The translations under genes and the position numbers were made by a program. The notes below the pieces were generated by a model. The model was not told the DNA's origin. It ran no database searches and saw only the letters and a program-made list of their open reading frames with translations. DNA of 64,000 bases from an uncultured Dorea sp. (GTDB taxonomy: Bacteria > Bacillota > Clostridia > Lachnospirales > Lachnospiraceae): positions 6,855 through 70,854 of the forward strand of contig CAJTZE010000010.1 of the NCBI GenBank assembly GCA_910584265.1. Reading direction: 5' to 3'. Positions 44,088 through 53,892 of the stretch are shown here, one piece after another. Positions within the stretch are counted from its first letter, which is position 1. Every line of letters begins with the position of its first letter.

Positions 44088-44993
44088 TCAAAAATACCCC
44101 TCCCGCTTACGGCGTTCCATACTGCCTGAACCGGCATCCTTGTCTATTACCCGGCTGGTACGCTCTGAAGATACCGCTCCAAGCGTCTCGTCTACAATAT
44201 CCTCCAATGTCTCTGCATCGGATTCTACAGCCCCGGTCAGCGGATAGCATCCCAGTGTCCGGAAACGCACTTTTTTCATCTGTATCTTTTCTCCCGGCAT
44301 AAGCCTCATCCGCTCATCATCTACCATAATAATTACTCCATCCCGGTACACAACCGGCCGTTCTTTTGCAAAATAAAGCGGTACAATTTCTATCCTCTCT
44401 CTGCATATATACTGCCAGATATCCTTTTCCGTCCAGTTGGAAAGCGGAAATACACGCATACTCTCTCCCTTTTTAAGAACTGTATTATAGAGATTCCACA
44501 TCTCAGGCCTCTGATTTTTGGGATCCCACGCATGCGCCTCATTCCGAAAAGAAAATATCCTCTCTTTCGCGCGGGACTTTTCTTCGTCTCTCCTCCCTCC
44601 GCCAAACGCCGCCGTAAAACCGTATTTATCTAACGCCTGCTTCAATGCCTGGGTCTTCATTATATCTGTATATGCACTTCCATGGTCGAAAGGATTGATG
44701 CCCTGCCGCAGTCCGTCCTTATTTGTATAAACCAGCAATTCCATCCCTTTTTCTCTGGCAGTCCTGTCTCGAAATGCAATCATCTCCTTGAATTTCCAGG
44801 TAGTATCAATATGCAGAAAAGGAAACGGCGGTTTCTCCGGATAAAAGGCTTTCTGCGCAAGATGAAGCATTACAGAACTATCCTTTCCAATCGAATACAG
44901 CATCACCGGCTTTTCACATTCTGCCGCAACTTCCCGCAGAATATAAATTGCCTCTGCCTCCAGTTTATCTAAATGAGTCAACTCTTCCATCAT
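44088..44993 (-). CDS. cysD: Sulfate adenylyltransferase subunit 2 (CysD)
   Basis: A 301-residue PP-loop protein (SIGKDSS at 34-40) with AAFGGGRRDEEKSRAKERIF and FPLSNWTEKDIWQYI, the CysD type and not a PAPS reductase (no C-terminal ECGLH motif). It adenylates sulfate to APS, using GTP hydrolysis by CysN. The start ATG 44993 is after GAGGAAA; an upstream TTG frame is less likely. It follows cysQ by 34 bases. Confidence 0.93.
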   Translation of the reverse strand: MMEELTHLDKLEAEAIYILREVAAECEKPVMLYSIGKDSSVMLHLAQKAFYPEKPPFPFLHIDTTWKFKEMIAFRDRTAREKGMELLVYTNKDGLRQGINPFDHGSAYTDIMKTQALKQALDKYGFTAAFGGGRRDEEKSRAKERIFSFRNEAHAWDPKNQRPEMWNLYNTVLKKGESMRVFPLSNWTEKDIWQYICRERIEIVPLYFAKERPVVYRDGVIIMVDDERMRLMPGEKIQMKKVRFRTLGCYPLTGAVESDAETLEDIVDETLGAVSSERTSRVIDKDAGSGSMERRKREGYF

Positions 44994-45027
44994 GTTACTT
45001 TCCTCATCTTTCAATATCTTTTACTTA

Positions 45028-45819
45028 TCAGATCTTGTTCTTCCAGTCATTAATAATATAAAATCCCTTTTCATTACATACATTTTCACGATTATACAGC
45101 ATCTCGCTGTCGTCCATCTGCCGGAAAACGGCGCCTGCTTCCTCTGCAATACACTGCATAGCCGCCGTATCCCATTCCATCGTAGGGTTATAGCGGTAAT
45201 AAATCTCTGCATCCCCCTTTGCTACCAGACATCCCTTTAAGGAACTGCCTATGCGGATCAGTTCCCGAAACTGTTTTTTTTCAATCAGTTTATCTGTCTG
45301 CCTGCACCCATGAGAACTGCTTACAACCAAACGGATTTCCCCCGGAGCTGTAGCAGCTGATACATGAAGCCGGGAAACCTTTCCCTCACAGCTCCTCAGC
45401 CAGCTTCCATACCCCTTCCATGCATAATACAAATCTCCCGATACCGGAACATAGATTACCCCCATTATGCTCCGGTGTTTATAAGCCAGTGCAATATTTA
45501 TAGTAAACTGGCCATTCCGCTTCAAAAACTCTTTTGTTCCGTCCAGCGGATCTACAATGAAACAAAATTCCCGCCGTAAACGGTCTCTATCATCTTTTTC
45601 TTCTTCTGATAATACAGCACAGGAGGGAAATGCTTTCCGCAGTCCCTCCACGATAATCTGATTGGAAAGCTTATCTGCAATCGTCAGCGGACTTTTATCC
45701 GCTTTATACTCTATGTTGAACTGTTTTTCATCCTGATATATTTCCATAATCTTGCGGCCTGCATCAACAGCTAGTTTCTTACTGATTTCCAGTGCTTTTT
45801 GACAGTCGGTTTCTTTCAC
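45028..45819 (-). CDS. cysQ: 3'(2'),5'-bisphosphate nucleotidase CysQ (PAP phosphatase)
   Basis: A 263-residue inositol-monophosphatase-type enzyme with metal motifs LSEEEKDDR, VDPLDGTKEF and EWDTAAMQCIAEEAGA. It hydrolyses PAP, the by-product left when sulfotransferases use PAPS, to AMP. Its place beside PAPS synthesis and a sulfotransferase gene supports this over an inositol phosphatase role. Its start overlaps the uxs stop by 4 bases. Confidence 0.9.
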   Translation of the reverse strand: MKETDCQKALEISKKLAVDAGRKIMEIYQDEKQFNIEYKADKSPLTIADKLSNQIIVEGLRKAFPSCAVLSEEEKDDRDRLRREFCFIVDPLDGTKEFLKRNGQFTINIALAYKHRSIMGVIYVPVSGDLYYAWKGYGSWLRSCEGKVSRLHVSAATAPGEIRLVVSSSHGCRQTDKLIEKKQFRELIRIGSSLKGCLVAKGDAEIYYRYNPTMEWDTAAMQCIAEEAGAVFRQMDDSEMLYNRENVCNEKGFYIINDWKNKI

Positions 45820-46754
45820 GCTTCAACTACCTCTCTAAAATAATCTATCGTCCGCCCCAATCCATCTTCCAGCATGATATGCGGTTTCCAGTTTAGTTCC
45901 TTCCCTGCCAGATCAATCGCCGGCCTTCTCTGTGCCGGATCATCCGAAGGCAGCGGCATACGAATAATTTCAGATTTACTGCCGGTAAGCTTAATTACCT
46001 TCTCAGCCAGCTCCAATATGGTATATTCGCCCGGATTACCCAGATTAACCGGACCGGTAAATCCATCTCTGCTGTTCATCATCCGGTACATTCCTTCAAT
46101 CAGGTCATCTACATAGCAGAAGCTTCTGGTCTGGCTTCCATCACCATATACTGTAATATCTTCTCCCTTCAATGCCTGTACAATAAAATTAGATACTACA
46201 CGCCCATCCTCAGGATGCATATTGGGTCCATATGTATTAAATATCCGGATTACCTTAATGTCCAATCCATGCTGTCGGTAATAGTCAAAAAACAAAGTTT
46301 CAGCCATGCGTTTTCCTTCATCATAACAGGAACGGATTCCAATCGGATTCACACATCCCCGATAACTTTCCGGCTGCGGATGCACCTCTGGATCTCCATA
46401 CACCTCGCTGGTACTGGCCTGTAAGATACGTGCATGAACCCGCTTCGCAAGGCCGAGCATATTTATCGCTCCCATTACCGAAGTTTTTGCCGTTTTAATG
46501 GGATTATACTGATAATGCGGAGGACTCGCGGGACACGCCAGATTATAAATCTGATCAATTTCCAAATTTATTTCCTTTGTAACATCATGCCGGATCAACT
46601 CAAAATTATCATAATCCAGAAGATTTTTTACATTCTTTTTTGACCCTGTAAAAAAATTATCTAAACAGATAACCTCATTTCCTTCTTCCACAAGCCTTTT
46701 ACAAAGATGCGAGCCAATAAACCCGGCGCCCCCGGTCACCAAAATCCGTTTCAT
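45816..46754 (-). CDS. uxs: UDP-glucuronate decarboxylase (UDP-xylose synthase)
   Basis: A 312-residue short-chain dehydrogenase-like enzyme: NAD-binding GGAGFIGSHL (8-17), NLACPASPPHYQ, E117 region TSEVYGDPEVHPQ, catalytic Y144/K148 in SCYDEGKRMAE, and the UXS marker GPNMHPEDGRVVSNFI. It turns UDP-glucuronate into UDP-xylose, directly downstream of the enzyme that makes UDP-glucuronate. Overlaps with both neighbours show one transcription unit. Confidence 0.92.
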   Translation of the reverse strand: MKRILVTGGAGFIGSHLCKRLVEEGNEVICLDNFFTGSKKNVKNLLDYDNFELIRHDVTKEINLEIDQIYNLACPASPPHYQYNPIKTAKTSVMGAINMLGLAKRVHARILQASTSEVYGDPEVHPQPESYRGCVNPIGIRSCYDEGKRMAETLFFDYYRQHGLDIKVIRIFNTYGPNMHPEDGRVVSNFIVQALKGEDITVYGDGSQTRSFCYVDDLIEGMYRMMNSRDGFTGPVNLGNPGEYTILELAEKVIKLTGSKSEIIRMPLPSDDPAQRRPAIDLAGKELNWKPHIMLEDGLGRTIDYFREVVEA

Positions 46755-48106
46755 TATATTTCCCCCTCTGCCGCCATATAAGGCTTAACTCCAATCTGGT
46801 AATAATCCAGACCGTATTTAGACAATCTTTTTGCATTGTATTGGTTACGTCCGTCAAAAATCACCGGCGTTTTCAGCCGTTCCTTAATTTCGTAAAAGTC
46901 AGGACTTCTAAATTCTTTCCATTCTGTAATTAAAATAAGGGCGTCTGCCTCTTTCAAGGCATCATATTTACTCTCGCAATAAACAACTTTGTCATTATCT
47001 TTTAAATAACACTCTTTTGCCTCTTCCATCGCTTTTGGATCATATGCCTGAACTGCCGCGCCAAGCCGTGTCAGCTCATTGATGATGGTAATTGCCGATG
47101 ATTCCCGCATATCATCCGTATCAGGCTTAAAAGCCAGCCCCCATACTGCAATAATCTTTCCAGACAAATTTTCTCCAAGCCTCTTTTTTACTTTCGTAAC
47201 CAAAATCTGTTTCTGCATCTCATTAACACTTTCCACAGACGTTAATAGACGCGCCTCATAACCGAATTCATCTGCTGTTTTAATCAGCGCTTTTACATCT
47301 TTTGGAAAACAGCTTCCGCCATATCCGCATCCTGGATAAATAAAAGAATACCCGATACGCCTGTCACTGCCGATTCCCTCACGGACCTTATTGACATTAG
47401 CGCCAACCCGTTCACAAATATTTGAAATTTCATTCATAAAAGAAATCTTAGTGGCAAGCATCGAATTTGCCGCGTATTTTGTCATCTCCGCACTGGCAAT
47501 ATCCATCACAATGAAATTTTCCTTATTCATAAAATATGGCTTGTATAACTCCCGCATTGCCTCTTCCGCATCTTCATTATCAACTCCAATAACAATACGA
47601 TCCGGCTTCATACAGTCTGATACAGCACTGCCTTCCTTCAAAAACTCTGGATTGGAAATCACATCAAAAGTTAAGGCGCTCTCTCTTCTGTCCAACGCCT
47701 CCTGTATCCGGCCCCGTACCTTCTCCGCCGTTCCTACAGGTACAGTAGACTTGTCCACCACATACATATGATGCCGCATATACGTCCCTATACTTTCCGC
47801 CGCATTAAGAACATATTGCAGATCCGCGCTTCCATCCTCGCCCATAGGCGTCCCGACTGCAATAAAACAAATATCACAGGTTTCCAACGCTTCCTGTATC
47901 TTCGCCGTAAAATGCAAATGGCCTTGTTTATAATTATGTAATACCATCTCAGACAATCCCGGTTCATAAATCGGAATAATTCCGCTCTTCAAATTCTCTA
48001 TTTTTTGCTCATCCACGTCTACGCACCAAACCGTATTTCCCATATTTGCGAAACATGTACCGGTTACCAGACCCACATAACCAGTGCCGATTACTGCAAT
48101 TCTCAT
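46754..48106 (-). CDS. ugd: UDP-glucose 6-dehydrogenase
   Basis: A 450-residue enzyme: N-terminal NAD site IAVIGTGYVGLVTG, NPEFLKEGSAVSD, catalytic C266 in YPGCGYGGSCFPKD and the C-terminal AFKPDTDDMRESSA. It oxidises UDP-glucose to UDP-glucuronate for surface polysaccharide or for UDP-xylose. The start ATG 48106 has GGAGG 8 bases before. It ends where uxs begins. Confidence 0.94.
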   Translation of the reverse strand: MRIAVIGTGYVGLVTGTCFANMGNTVWCVDVDEQKIENLKSGIIPIYEPGLSEMVLHNYKQGHLHFTAKIQEALETCDICFIAVGTPMGEDGSADLQYVLNAAESIGTYMRHHMYVVDKSTVPVGTAEKVRGRIQEALDRRESALTFDVISNPEFLKEGSAVSDCMKPDRIVIGVDNEDAEEAMRELYKPYFMNKENFIVMDIASAEMTKYAANSMLATKISFMNEISNICERVGANVNKVREGIGSDRRIGYSFIYPGCGYGGSCFPKDVKALIKTADEFGYEARLLTSVESVNEMQKQILVTKVKKRLGENLSGKIIAVWGLAFKPDTDDMRESSAITIINELTRLGAAVQAYDPKAMEEAKECYLKDNDKVVYCESKYDALKEADALILITEWKEFRSPDFYEIKERLKTPVIFDGRNQYNAKRLSKYGLDYYQIGVKPYMAAEGEI

Positions 48107-48127
48107 GTTACATTCCTCCATTTTTGG

Positions 48128-49354
48128 TTATACTTTTAATCTTTCATAAATCTGCCGCCCTGTATTATTTTCCGGAATAGATGCCTGCCCCCTTAAATCT
48201 GTTATTTTATCCTGATATTCATTCACAAGCTCAAGAAACTCTTTACAGGAAAAAAATTTTTCTTCTTCAAATATAACTGTTTCTTTTCTTTCACTAACGG
48301 AGCCCCTGAAACTCTTCAGCGCATTTTCTTTTTTTATAGTTTTTTGTCCAGATATATTTATGGATACGGAAAGGCTGTCCATCTCCTTTAAAGCAGGATT
48401 ATAAATATGCCACACACTGCCTTCCCCTGTAATAAAATATATGTTTCCACCTACTAAAACCGGCGGTCCTGCTGTTTTCCTTAATCCGCCCTGTTTCTCT
48501 GTTTCTGAGTTCAGAACCTCATTTACCAGCTCCTCTTTTTCTATTTTTCTTCCATTCATATTTACATAATACGCGCAATCCGCTTCAACAGGGAACAAAT
48601 ATAGCCGCCCGTTCAGCATCACCGGAGGGCGGAAAAGACGTTTTCCAATATTCTGCTTCTCCGTTTCCACCTCCATTGCTTCCACATGCTCCGTGCTTTG
48701 ATTCCACAGAACAATTTTATTGCTGATCCGCGAAGTCATCCAATAAGTGTTTCCGAAAAAACATATATCATTAACTCCATTTACATCTGCCGGTATTTCA
48801 CAAAGCCGCGTTTCATCTGTTTTTAAATTTAGTTTTAATATCATATTTGCACAGCAGCATGGAAAAAGCGCTATATCCTCTTGAATCATGCCGGTTCCTA
48901 AATAAGGTTCATCCCGAAGCATTCTTTTTTCCTCAAGCTTCTCTACCCAGTCCGTCAGATAAGACATTTCCAAAGTATGGATATTCATCTTAATAATTGC
49001 CGGATAATAATGACCGGCAAAATATACATAGTCCCCATAAGCAATACCTGTCCAAAACTTGAAGCTCCCTTTTTCTCCTGCATACGCTTTATCCAAACCT
49101 GCTGTCTGAAGCTTTTTTGTATCATAGTCATATACAACAATATCATCTGCCATACAGGGAGGCAGAAACATTTTGTTTCCCGCCTTTATTATTGTTTTAT
49201 ATGGCAGCTCCCCTGCCCCCGCCTCAAAATGTGCAAGCAGTTCTGCCTCTTTCCTGCCTTTTTCCAGAAAATACAAGCCATTGCCCTCCGGACTGAAAAA
49301 AACTATTCCATTTTCGACTTGAAGAATTTCACTAAAACTTATCTGATTATGCAT
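48128..49354 (-). CDS. Uncharacterised beta-propeller-like protein
   Basis: A 408-residue protein with no signal peptide or membrane helix. About six repeats each have a beta-rich core and end in a D/N-x-T-x-x type turn, for example DDIVVYDYDTKKLQT, AIIKMNIHTLEMSYL, ANMILKLNLKTDETRL and KIVLWNQSTEHVEAM. This suggests a six-bladed propeller at about 1-330, followed by a charged C-terminal region. No catalytic motif is recognised. It lies between the sulfotransferase and ugd genes (gaps 13 and 21 bases), so it probably serves the glycan pathway, possibly as a scaffold or sensor. Confidence 0.65.
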   Translation of the reverse strand: MHNQISFSEILQVENGIVFFSPEGNGLYFLEKGRKEAELLAHFEAGAGELPYKTIIKAGNKMFLPPCMADDIVVYDYDTKKLQTAGLDKAYAGEKGSFKFWTGIAYGDYVYFAGHYYPAIIKMNIHTLEMSYLTDWVEKLEEKRMLRDEPYLGTGMIQEDIALFPCCCANMILKLNLKTDETRLCEIPADVNGVNDICFFGNTYWMTSRISNKIVLWNQSTEHVEAMEVETEKQNIGKRLFRPPVMLNGRLYLFPVEADCAYYVNMNGRKIEKEELVNEVLNSETEKQGGLRKTAGPPVLVGGNIYFITGEGSVWHIYNPALKEMDSLSVSINISGQKTIKKENALKSFRGSVSERKETVIFEEEKFFSCKEFLELVNEYQDKITDLRGQASIPENNTGRQIYERLKV

Positions 49355-49367
49355 ATACTCCTCCCTG

Positions 49368-50627
49368 CTAATACCATATTCCTTCCAGTGATTTCCCTAT
49401 TCTTTCCTCTAAGGCTTTCACGCTGTCTGCGTAATACCTGCTGTATACCATTTCCCAAATATCATTGTACTTGGTAAAATCGAAATCCTCTGTTGTAAAA
49501 TCAAACATTTTCTTCCGGAGTTCATCTATTTCAAGATATAATGAAGCGTCGTCTATACACATTCTCAGCATATATAAAGCATGATTAACGTAGGCTCCTC
49601 CCAAATCTCTAAAGACCGTATCCCCTTTATTTGCATGCGGAAATACATCGTATTTTGTTCTTAGATCTTCCGGCAGGCCGATAAACTCCTGTATTGCATC
49701 CATCTGCTCAGAGGGATTTTGAATTAATTCTTCAGCGAGGACAATTTTTATTTGTGTTTCGGGATAGAACCGCTCATACAGCCGGATAAAATCTATATAC
49801 CAAAATCTTTTATACTCTGTTTCAATATATTCCTGCATTAATTCCGGACAGATTTCTTTGTATTTTTTTACAAGTTCAAATCCTCTCCCGTCTATTTCAC
49901 GTATTGACATTTTAAAAGCTGATTTCAATGCCTCTGCCGGATTTCTAACCAGAAAAAGAATTTTTAAGTCTGCTCCAAAATAACGGTATATCGAAGCCGC
50001 ATATCCGGGATAAGTTGGTTCGATTCCGCCAAAAAGCATTCCCGGCTTTTTATTTCTCCTTGTATCTGGATAGCTTTGCCTGAACTTTTTGTAAGATGGT
50101 TCATTTACTTCCATTGCAAAAAACGTTTCTTTTACGTCTGGCAGATATATATTTTCATTTTTTTGCAAAGCCGCCTGCAGACTAGTCGTTCCACATTTAT
50201 GAAATCCCGCACATAAAAAATCCAAATGCACCTTTTCCTGTTCTTCAAATATCCTCTTTTTTTCTTCATTGCACAAAGGAATTACTTCAATAAAAGCATC
50301 CGGAACAGCCATTGCCGCCTGCTGATATAAAGATCCGCGCGCCTTTTCATTTTCGATTGCGATAAGTAACACGGTATCTGATAAATCCAGAGATTTCATT
50401 GTGTCAGCTGGATGAATATTCTGAACATGAAATATAAAATTATCAAAACATGCCCTTGGTTTTATATCAAATTCCTCTTTCAGCATAGTTTGTACCTCTT
50501 TCCCCCAAAATCCCATTGGAAAGATGGCAAATCTTTTTATTCCTTCATTTATTTTTTTTTGAATAGCTTCCCGTATAAATTGTAAATTTTGTGTTTTGTA
50601 ATCGATACTCTGTTCAGCTCTATACAT
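49368..50627 (-). CDS. PAPS-dependent sulfotransferase with N-terminal Rossmann-like domain
   Basis: A 419-residue protein in two parts. Residues ~31-125 are a Rossmann-like fold (RFAIFPMGFWGKEV then DTVLLIAIENEKARGS). Residues ~135-419 are a sulfotransferase: the 5'-phosphosulfate loop LCAGFHKCGTTSLQAAL (K144, T147/T148) and the 3'-phosphate site FLVRNPAEALKSAFK (R228, S236). It would move sulfate from PAPS to a sugar hydroxyl or similar acceptor. No membrane helix is visible, so sulfation would be cytoplasmic before export. Its operon supplies PAPS and removes PAP. Confidence 0.85.
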   Translation of the reverse strand: MYRAEQSIDYKTQNLQFIREAIQKKINEGIKRFAIFPMGFWGKEVQTMLKEEFDIKPRACFDNFIFHVQNIHPADTMKSLDLSDTVLLIAIENEKARGSLYQQAAMAVPDAFIEVIPLCNEEKKRIFEEQEKVHLDFLCAGFHKCGTTSLQAALQKNENIYLPDVKETFFAMEVNEPSYKKFRQSYPDTRRNKKPGMLFGGIEPTYPGYAASIYRYFGADLKILFLVRNPAEALKSAFKMSIREIDGRGFELVKKYKEICPELMQEYIETEYKRFWYIDFIRLYERFYPETQIKIVLAEELIQNPSEQMDAIQEFIGLPEDLRTKYDVFPHANKGDTVFRDLGGAYVNHALYMLRMCIDDASLYLEIDELRKKMFDFTTEDFDFTKYNDIWEMVYSRYYADSVKALEERIGKSLEGIWY

Positions 50628-50653
50628 TGTTATAACCCTTCTTCCAAAACCAA

Positions 50654-51529
50654 CTAATCACCTAGATTTGCAAACAATATTTCTTCATAACAGGCTGTAT
50701 CGCGGGCTGTTTCCCAAAAAATATCAGCCATCTCCAGATCTGGTCTTTCCCATGGTTTTTTATCACCCGCATAATGCATAATCCGGGGACGCTCAGCGCA
50801 TTTTACATACTCCTGCCGGTATTGATCCGGTATCGTATGAAGACGCCACAGATACTGCCATTGAAAATTCCAGCTGTTATCTATAAAAAATATATCTCCC
50901 CGCAGAGTCAGGTTCAGCACATCCTGATCCATGTAAAAAAATTTTCTTATTTTTTTCTGAGAGTCTTCTTCCAATAGTCTTATGCATTCTTCCTTAATCT
51001 TCTTCTCAGCAAATTTTTTTGTATCGATCAGCAGAATCCCGGCATTAAAACCGTCTTTGACATCCATATCAATAGATTCACGATAATGCTCCACTAAAAA
51101 TGTACAGACGACATCATGAACAGCTCCTACTGTCTTTCCTTTTAAATTTATCGCATAAAATTTTTCTATATCATCCAAAATTACTGTATCCGAATCCATA
51201 TACACAATCTTAGAATGTTTCTTGAAGAGTTCTGCTATAAACAGCCGGTAACAAGTTGCTACCGATAAATGCCCGCTTCCTTTTAGCTTTAAATTTTTTA
51301 AATATTCCTGCACATCAATGCATGTAATCTTCACATTGTCCTGTGCCAGCTGCCGCAATGACTTTTTATTTTTCGCAGTCAGATTGGTATACAATACATA
51401 TATTTGATAATATGTATCCTGATTTGTATGAGAAATCAGAGATTTTATAGATATATACATATAAGGGGCATACTTATCATCCGACGCGTATACGACCGGC
51501 ACTACGTTTTCTGAATAATTTTTATCCAT
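50654..51529 (-). CDS. Glycosyltransferase family 8-like protein
   Basis: A 291-residue GT8-type enzyme: N-terminal VVPVVYASDDKYAPYMYISI, the metal-binding D112-S-D114 in IVYMDSDTVIL, GFNAGILLIDTKKF, YMDQDVLN and the C-terminal HYAGDKKPWERPD. GT8 enzymes use UDP-sugars with retention (galactose, glucose or xylose). It has no extra Rossmann domain, unlike its paralogue at 52687-53892. Its start overlaps the DUF4422 gene stop. Confidence 0.85.
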   Translation of the reverse strand: MDKNYSENVVPVVYASDDKYAPYMYISIKSLISHTNQDTYYQIYVLYTNLTAKNKKSLRQLAQDNVKITCIDVQEYLKNLKLKGSGHLSVATCYRLFIAELFKKHSKIVYMDSDTVILDDIEKFYAINLKGKTVGAVHDVVCTFLVEHYRESIDMDVKDGFNAGILLIDTKKFAEKKIKEECIRLLEEDSQKKIRKFFYMDQDVLNLTLRGDIFFIDNSWNFQWQYLWRLHTIPDQYRQEYVKCAERPRIMHYAGDKKPWERPDLEMADIFWETARDTACYEEILFANLGD

Positions 51530-52662
51530 TATCTTGTCTCCAATAACCTAATTTTGCTATATAAAATCTTTAATCTATTTCTATGATATAAAAAATAAAC
51601 GCCCGTAAGCCATTCTCCCAGAAAAGCCACTGCACGATCTTCATATGCATCTCCGTGCGGCCTCCACTGTAATTCAATCTCCTCCAGCAGCGGAAATATC
51701 CATTCTGCATATTCTGCAAATACGGTATTTCTTGCAATTATCATATTGTAAGGAATGAAAAGCTCCTGTGAAAAATATCTTTCTGCAAATGTATAATATT
51801 CCGGATACCGCAGCCTTAATATCTTTTTCATTAAAGAAAAATCTTCTTCATAATGCAGCGAACAATAATGTGCTTCAATTGACGGAAAAAGAACTTCTGG
51901 TTCTGCTAATATTACATCCGGGGTTTCTTTTTTTATTCTATTCTCCACTTTATCCGCATCAAATATACGTCTGTAGTGACACAGCCCTATGTATTCGGAA
52001 TCCATTACAGCATGTTTCCACAGCCAATATATCACTGTAAATTCATTCCATTGTCTGTTCCGCTCTGAAATATTAATACCGGTATCATCCCTTAACTCAG
52101 CAATTTTTCTGCCGGAAAGTGCACTCCCGCCTTGAATGCTTATCATGCCCGAACACTTCTTTGGATCTATTACTTCCTTATCCATTTCGCTTTTAACCAT
52201 ATATATTTTTGTTATAGGGCTGATCACCTTTACGGTCTCATCAGCCTTCCCCTTTAATACATCTGCTTGAAAAATTTCCTCATACCGCTTTGACACATAT
52301 CTGGACTTCAATCTTTGAAATTCTTCTTCCGCTATATGGATATAATTTGTATAGCCGGACGCCTCTAGCTCCATGCAGATTTCCTTTACATAAGCTTCTA
52401 CTGTTCCAATAATAAAAAAAGTATCTTCATTTGGCGTCTCAATTTCCTGTAATTCAACAACCGGTATATCCCAGCAAAAATCTACGGAAGTCCTTTTTTT
52501 ATTTGTTATCACTGCACTATAAAAAGAAACATCCTTAATTTCTGATAATAGTATTCCTGTCAAAACTTTTGCCCGGAATCCTGCTCCAAATATATATACA
52601 TACTGACATAAGATGGCTTGTTTCTTAATTTTTTCAAGCAAAGCAATTACATTTGTGTCCAT
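51529..52662 (-). CDS. DUF4422 glycosyltransferase-like protein with N-terminal Rossmann-like domain
   Basis: A 377-residue protein. Residues ~20-125 are Rossmann-like (QYVYIFGAGFRAKVL then EDTFFIIGTVEAYVKEI). The rest is DUF4422: ITKIYMVKSEMDK, ISERNRQWNEFTVIYWLWKH and the marker YIGLCHYRRIF. DUF4422 proteins are probable glycosyltransferases found in polysaccharide loci; activity is not proven. A second protein of similar make-up is at 55311-56363. Confidence 0.75.
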   Translation of the reverse strand: MDTNVIALLEKIKKQAILCQYVYIFGAGFRAKVLTGILLSEIKDVSFYSAVITNKKRTSVDFCWDIPVVELQEIETPNEDTFFIIGTVEAYVKEICMELEASGYTNYIHIAEEEFQRLKSRYVSKRYEEIFQADVLKGKADETVKVISPITKIYMVKSEMDKEVIDPKKCSGMISIQGGSALSGRKIAELRDDTGINISERNRQWNEFTVIYWLWKHAVMDSEYIGLCHYRRIFDADKVENRIKKETPDVILAEPEVLFPSIEAHYCSLHYEEDFSLMKKILRLRYPEYYTFAERYFSQELFIPYNMIIARNTVFAEYAEWIFPLLEEIELQWRPHGDAYEDRAVAFLGEWLTGVYFLYHRNRLKILYSKIRLLETR

Positions 52663-52686
52663 AAGCTTTCATTATCCTTATTCCTG

Positions 52687-53892
52687 CTAATTTCTGCTAT
52701 ATTTACTCCATACAATTTTTTTAGAAGGCAGCCCTTTCTTCGTAAGCATTTTTTCCACGGAAGAACATATTACCGGATCATCAATAGCTATCAAAATATA
52801 GTCATAAGACTCCTGTTGGCTTAAAAGCATTTCCGGGTCAAGTACCGTATCCGAAATTTCTATATTCTTATAATTTTGGTCTACCCATAACACTATTTTC
52901 ACATAACTAACAACTCTATTCTGAGCATTCAGGGTACGTCCTACAGCGCCTGCTCCATACAATGCAATCCGGCAGTCTCTTGGCAGCCTGTCAAATGGAA
53001 AAATATGATTTTTAAAAAGATCGCTTTCGATCTTTTCTCTTCCTTTCAAATTTCTAAAAAGGATTTCTTCATAATAAGGAGTCTGCCTCGCTTCTTTCCA
53101 AAAAAGATCTGACATTGGAAATTCTGGATGTTGCCATGGTTTTATCTCGCTTACATAATGAACGATTTTTACAACTTGGGAATCTGCCAGATATGTCTCT
53201 CGGTATCCTGCACATAATAGATCCAGGTTCTCCATATAACGGTACAAAAAATTCCATTTAGAATCCAAAAAGCATACTTGATTTCTTAAAACAATATTTA
53301 GAGCATCCTGATCCATATATTGCAGTCTGCGTACCGGTTGTTTGGAATCTTCCACTAACAGCTTTAAACATTGAATTCCTATTTTCTTCTCGCGGAATAA
53401 TGCCATATCAATTAATAAAATTCCAGCATTAAAAGCCTTTTCAACTCCTAATAACCGATAATATTCTTTTAGATCCTTAGATTCTGCTTCCCGCATAACA
53501 CCAGCTATTTTTCCATTTAATGGACTTTCAAAAAGTTCTGCAGGATCTGCCAAAACTAATGTATCAGAATCAATGTATAAAATCCGAGGATATTGCGGAA
53601 ACAATTCTGGAAGCAATAAGCGGTAACATGTCTCTGCGGTCAGATAATTACTTCCTTTGATATTTATCCCTTCCATATTCTTACTAATATCTACACATGT
53701 AATCTTTACATTTTTTTTATATAAACTCTCGAACCTCTTTATATGCCGCTTTTCTAATTCTGTATACAAAATATAGATCTCATACTTCCATATTTCCCCC
53801 GCATGTTTAACCAATGATTGCAGCGATATATATAAATATGGTGCATAATGATTGTTAACAGAATATATAATTGGCACAATTTTATTTTGCAT
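52687..53892 (-). CDS. Glycosyltransferase family 8 with C-terminal Rossmann-like domain
   Basis: A 401-residue protein. Residues 1-~285 are GT8: VPIIYSVNNHYAPYLYISLQ, DSD at 108-110 in ILYIDSDTLVL, AFNAGILLIDMALF and YMDQDALN. Residues ~305-400 are a Rossmann-like add-on (RIALYGAGAVGRTLN, then YDYILIAIDDPVICSSV). The start ATG 53892 is 10 bases after GGAG and overlaps the preceding gene by 11 bases. The tail resembles those in neighbouring proteins. Confidence 0.82.
   Translation of the reverse strand: MQNKIVPIIYSVNNHYAPYLYISLQSLVKHAGEIWKYEIYILYTELEKRHIKRFESLYKKNVKITCVDISKNMEGINIKGSNYLTAETCYRLLLPELFPQYPRILYIDSDTLVLADPAELFESPLNGKIAGVMREAESKDLKEYYRLLGVEKAFNAGILLIDMALFREKKIGIQCLKLLVEDSKQPVRRLQYMDQDALNIVLRNQVCFLDSKWNFLYRYMENLDLLCAGYRETYLADSQVVKIVHYVSEIKPWQHPEFPMSDLFWKEARQTPYYEEILFRNLKGREKIESDLFKNHIFPFDRLPRDCRIALYGAGAVGRTLNAQNRVVSYVKIVLWVDQNYKNIEISDTVLDPEMLLSQQESYDYILIAIDDPVICSSVEKMLTKKGLPSKKIVWSKYSRN

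Noticed and set aside
44088..44993. Possible PAPS reductase (cysH)
   Set aside because: The protein has CysD-type GGGRRDEEKSRAKER and lacks the C-terminal Cys motif of CysH; it is beside cysNC.
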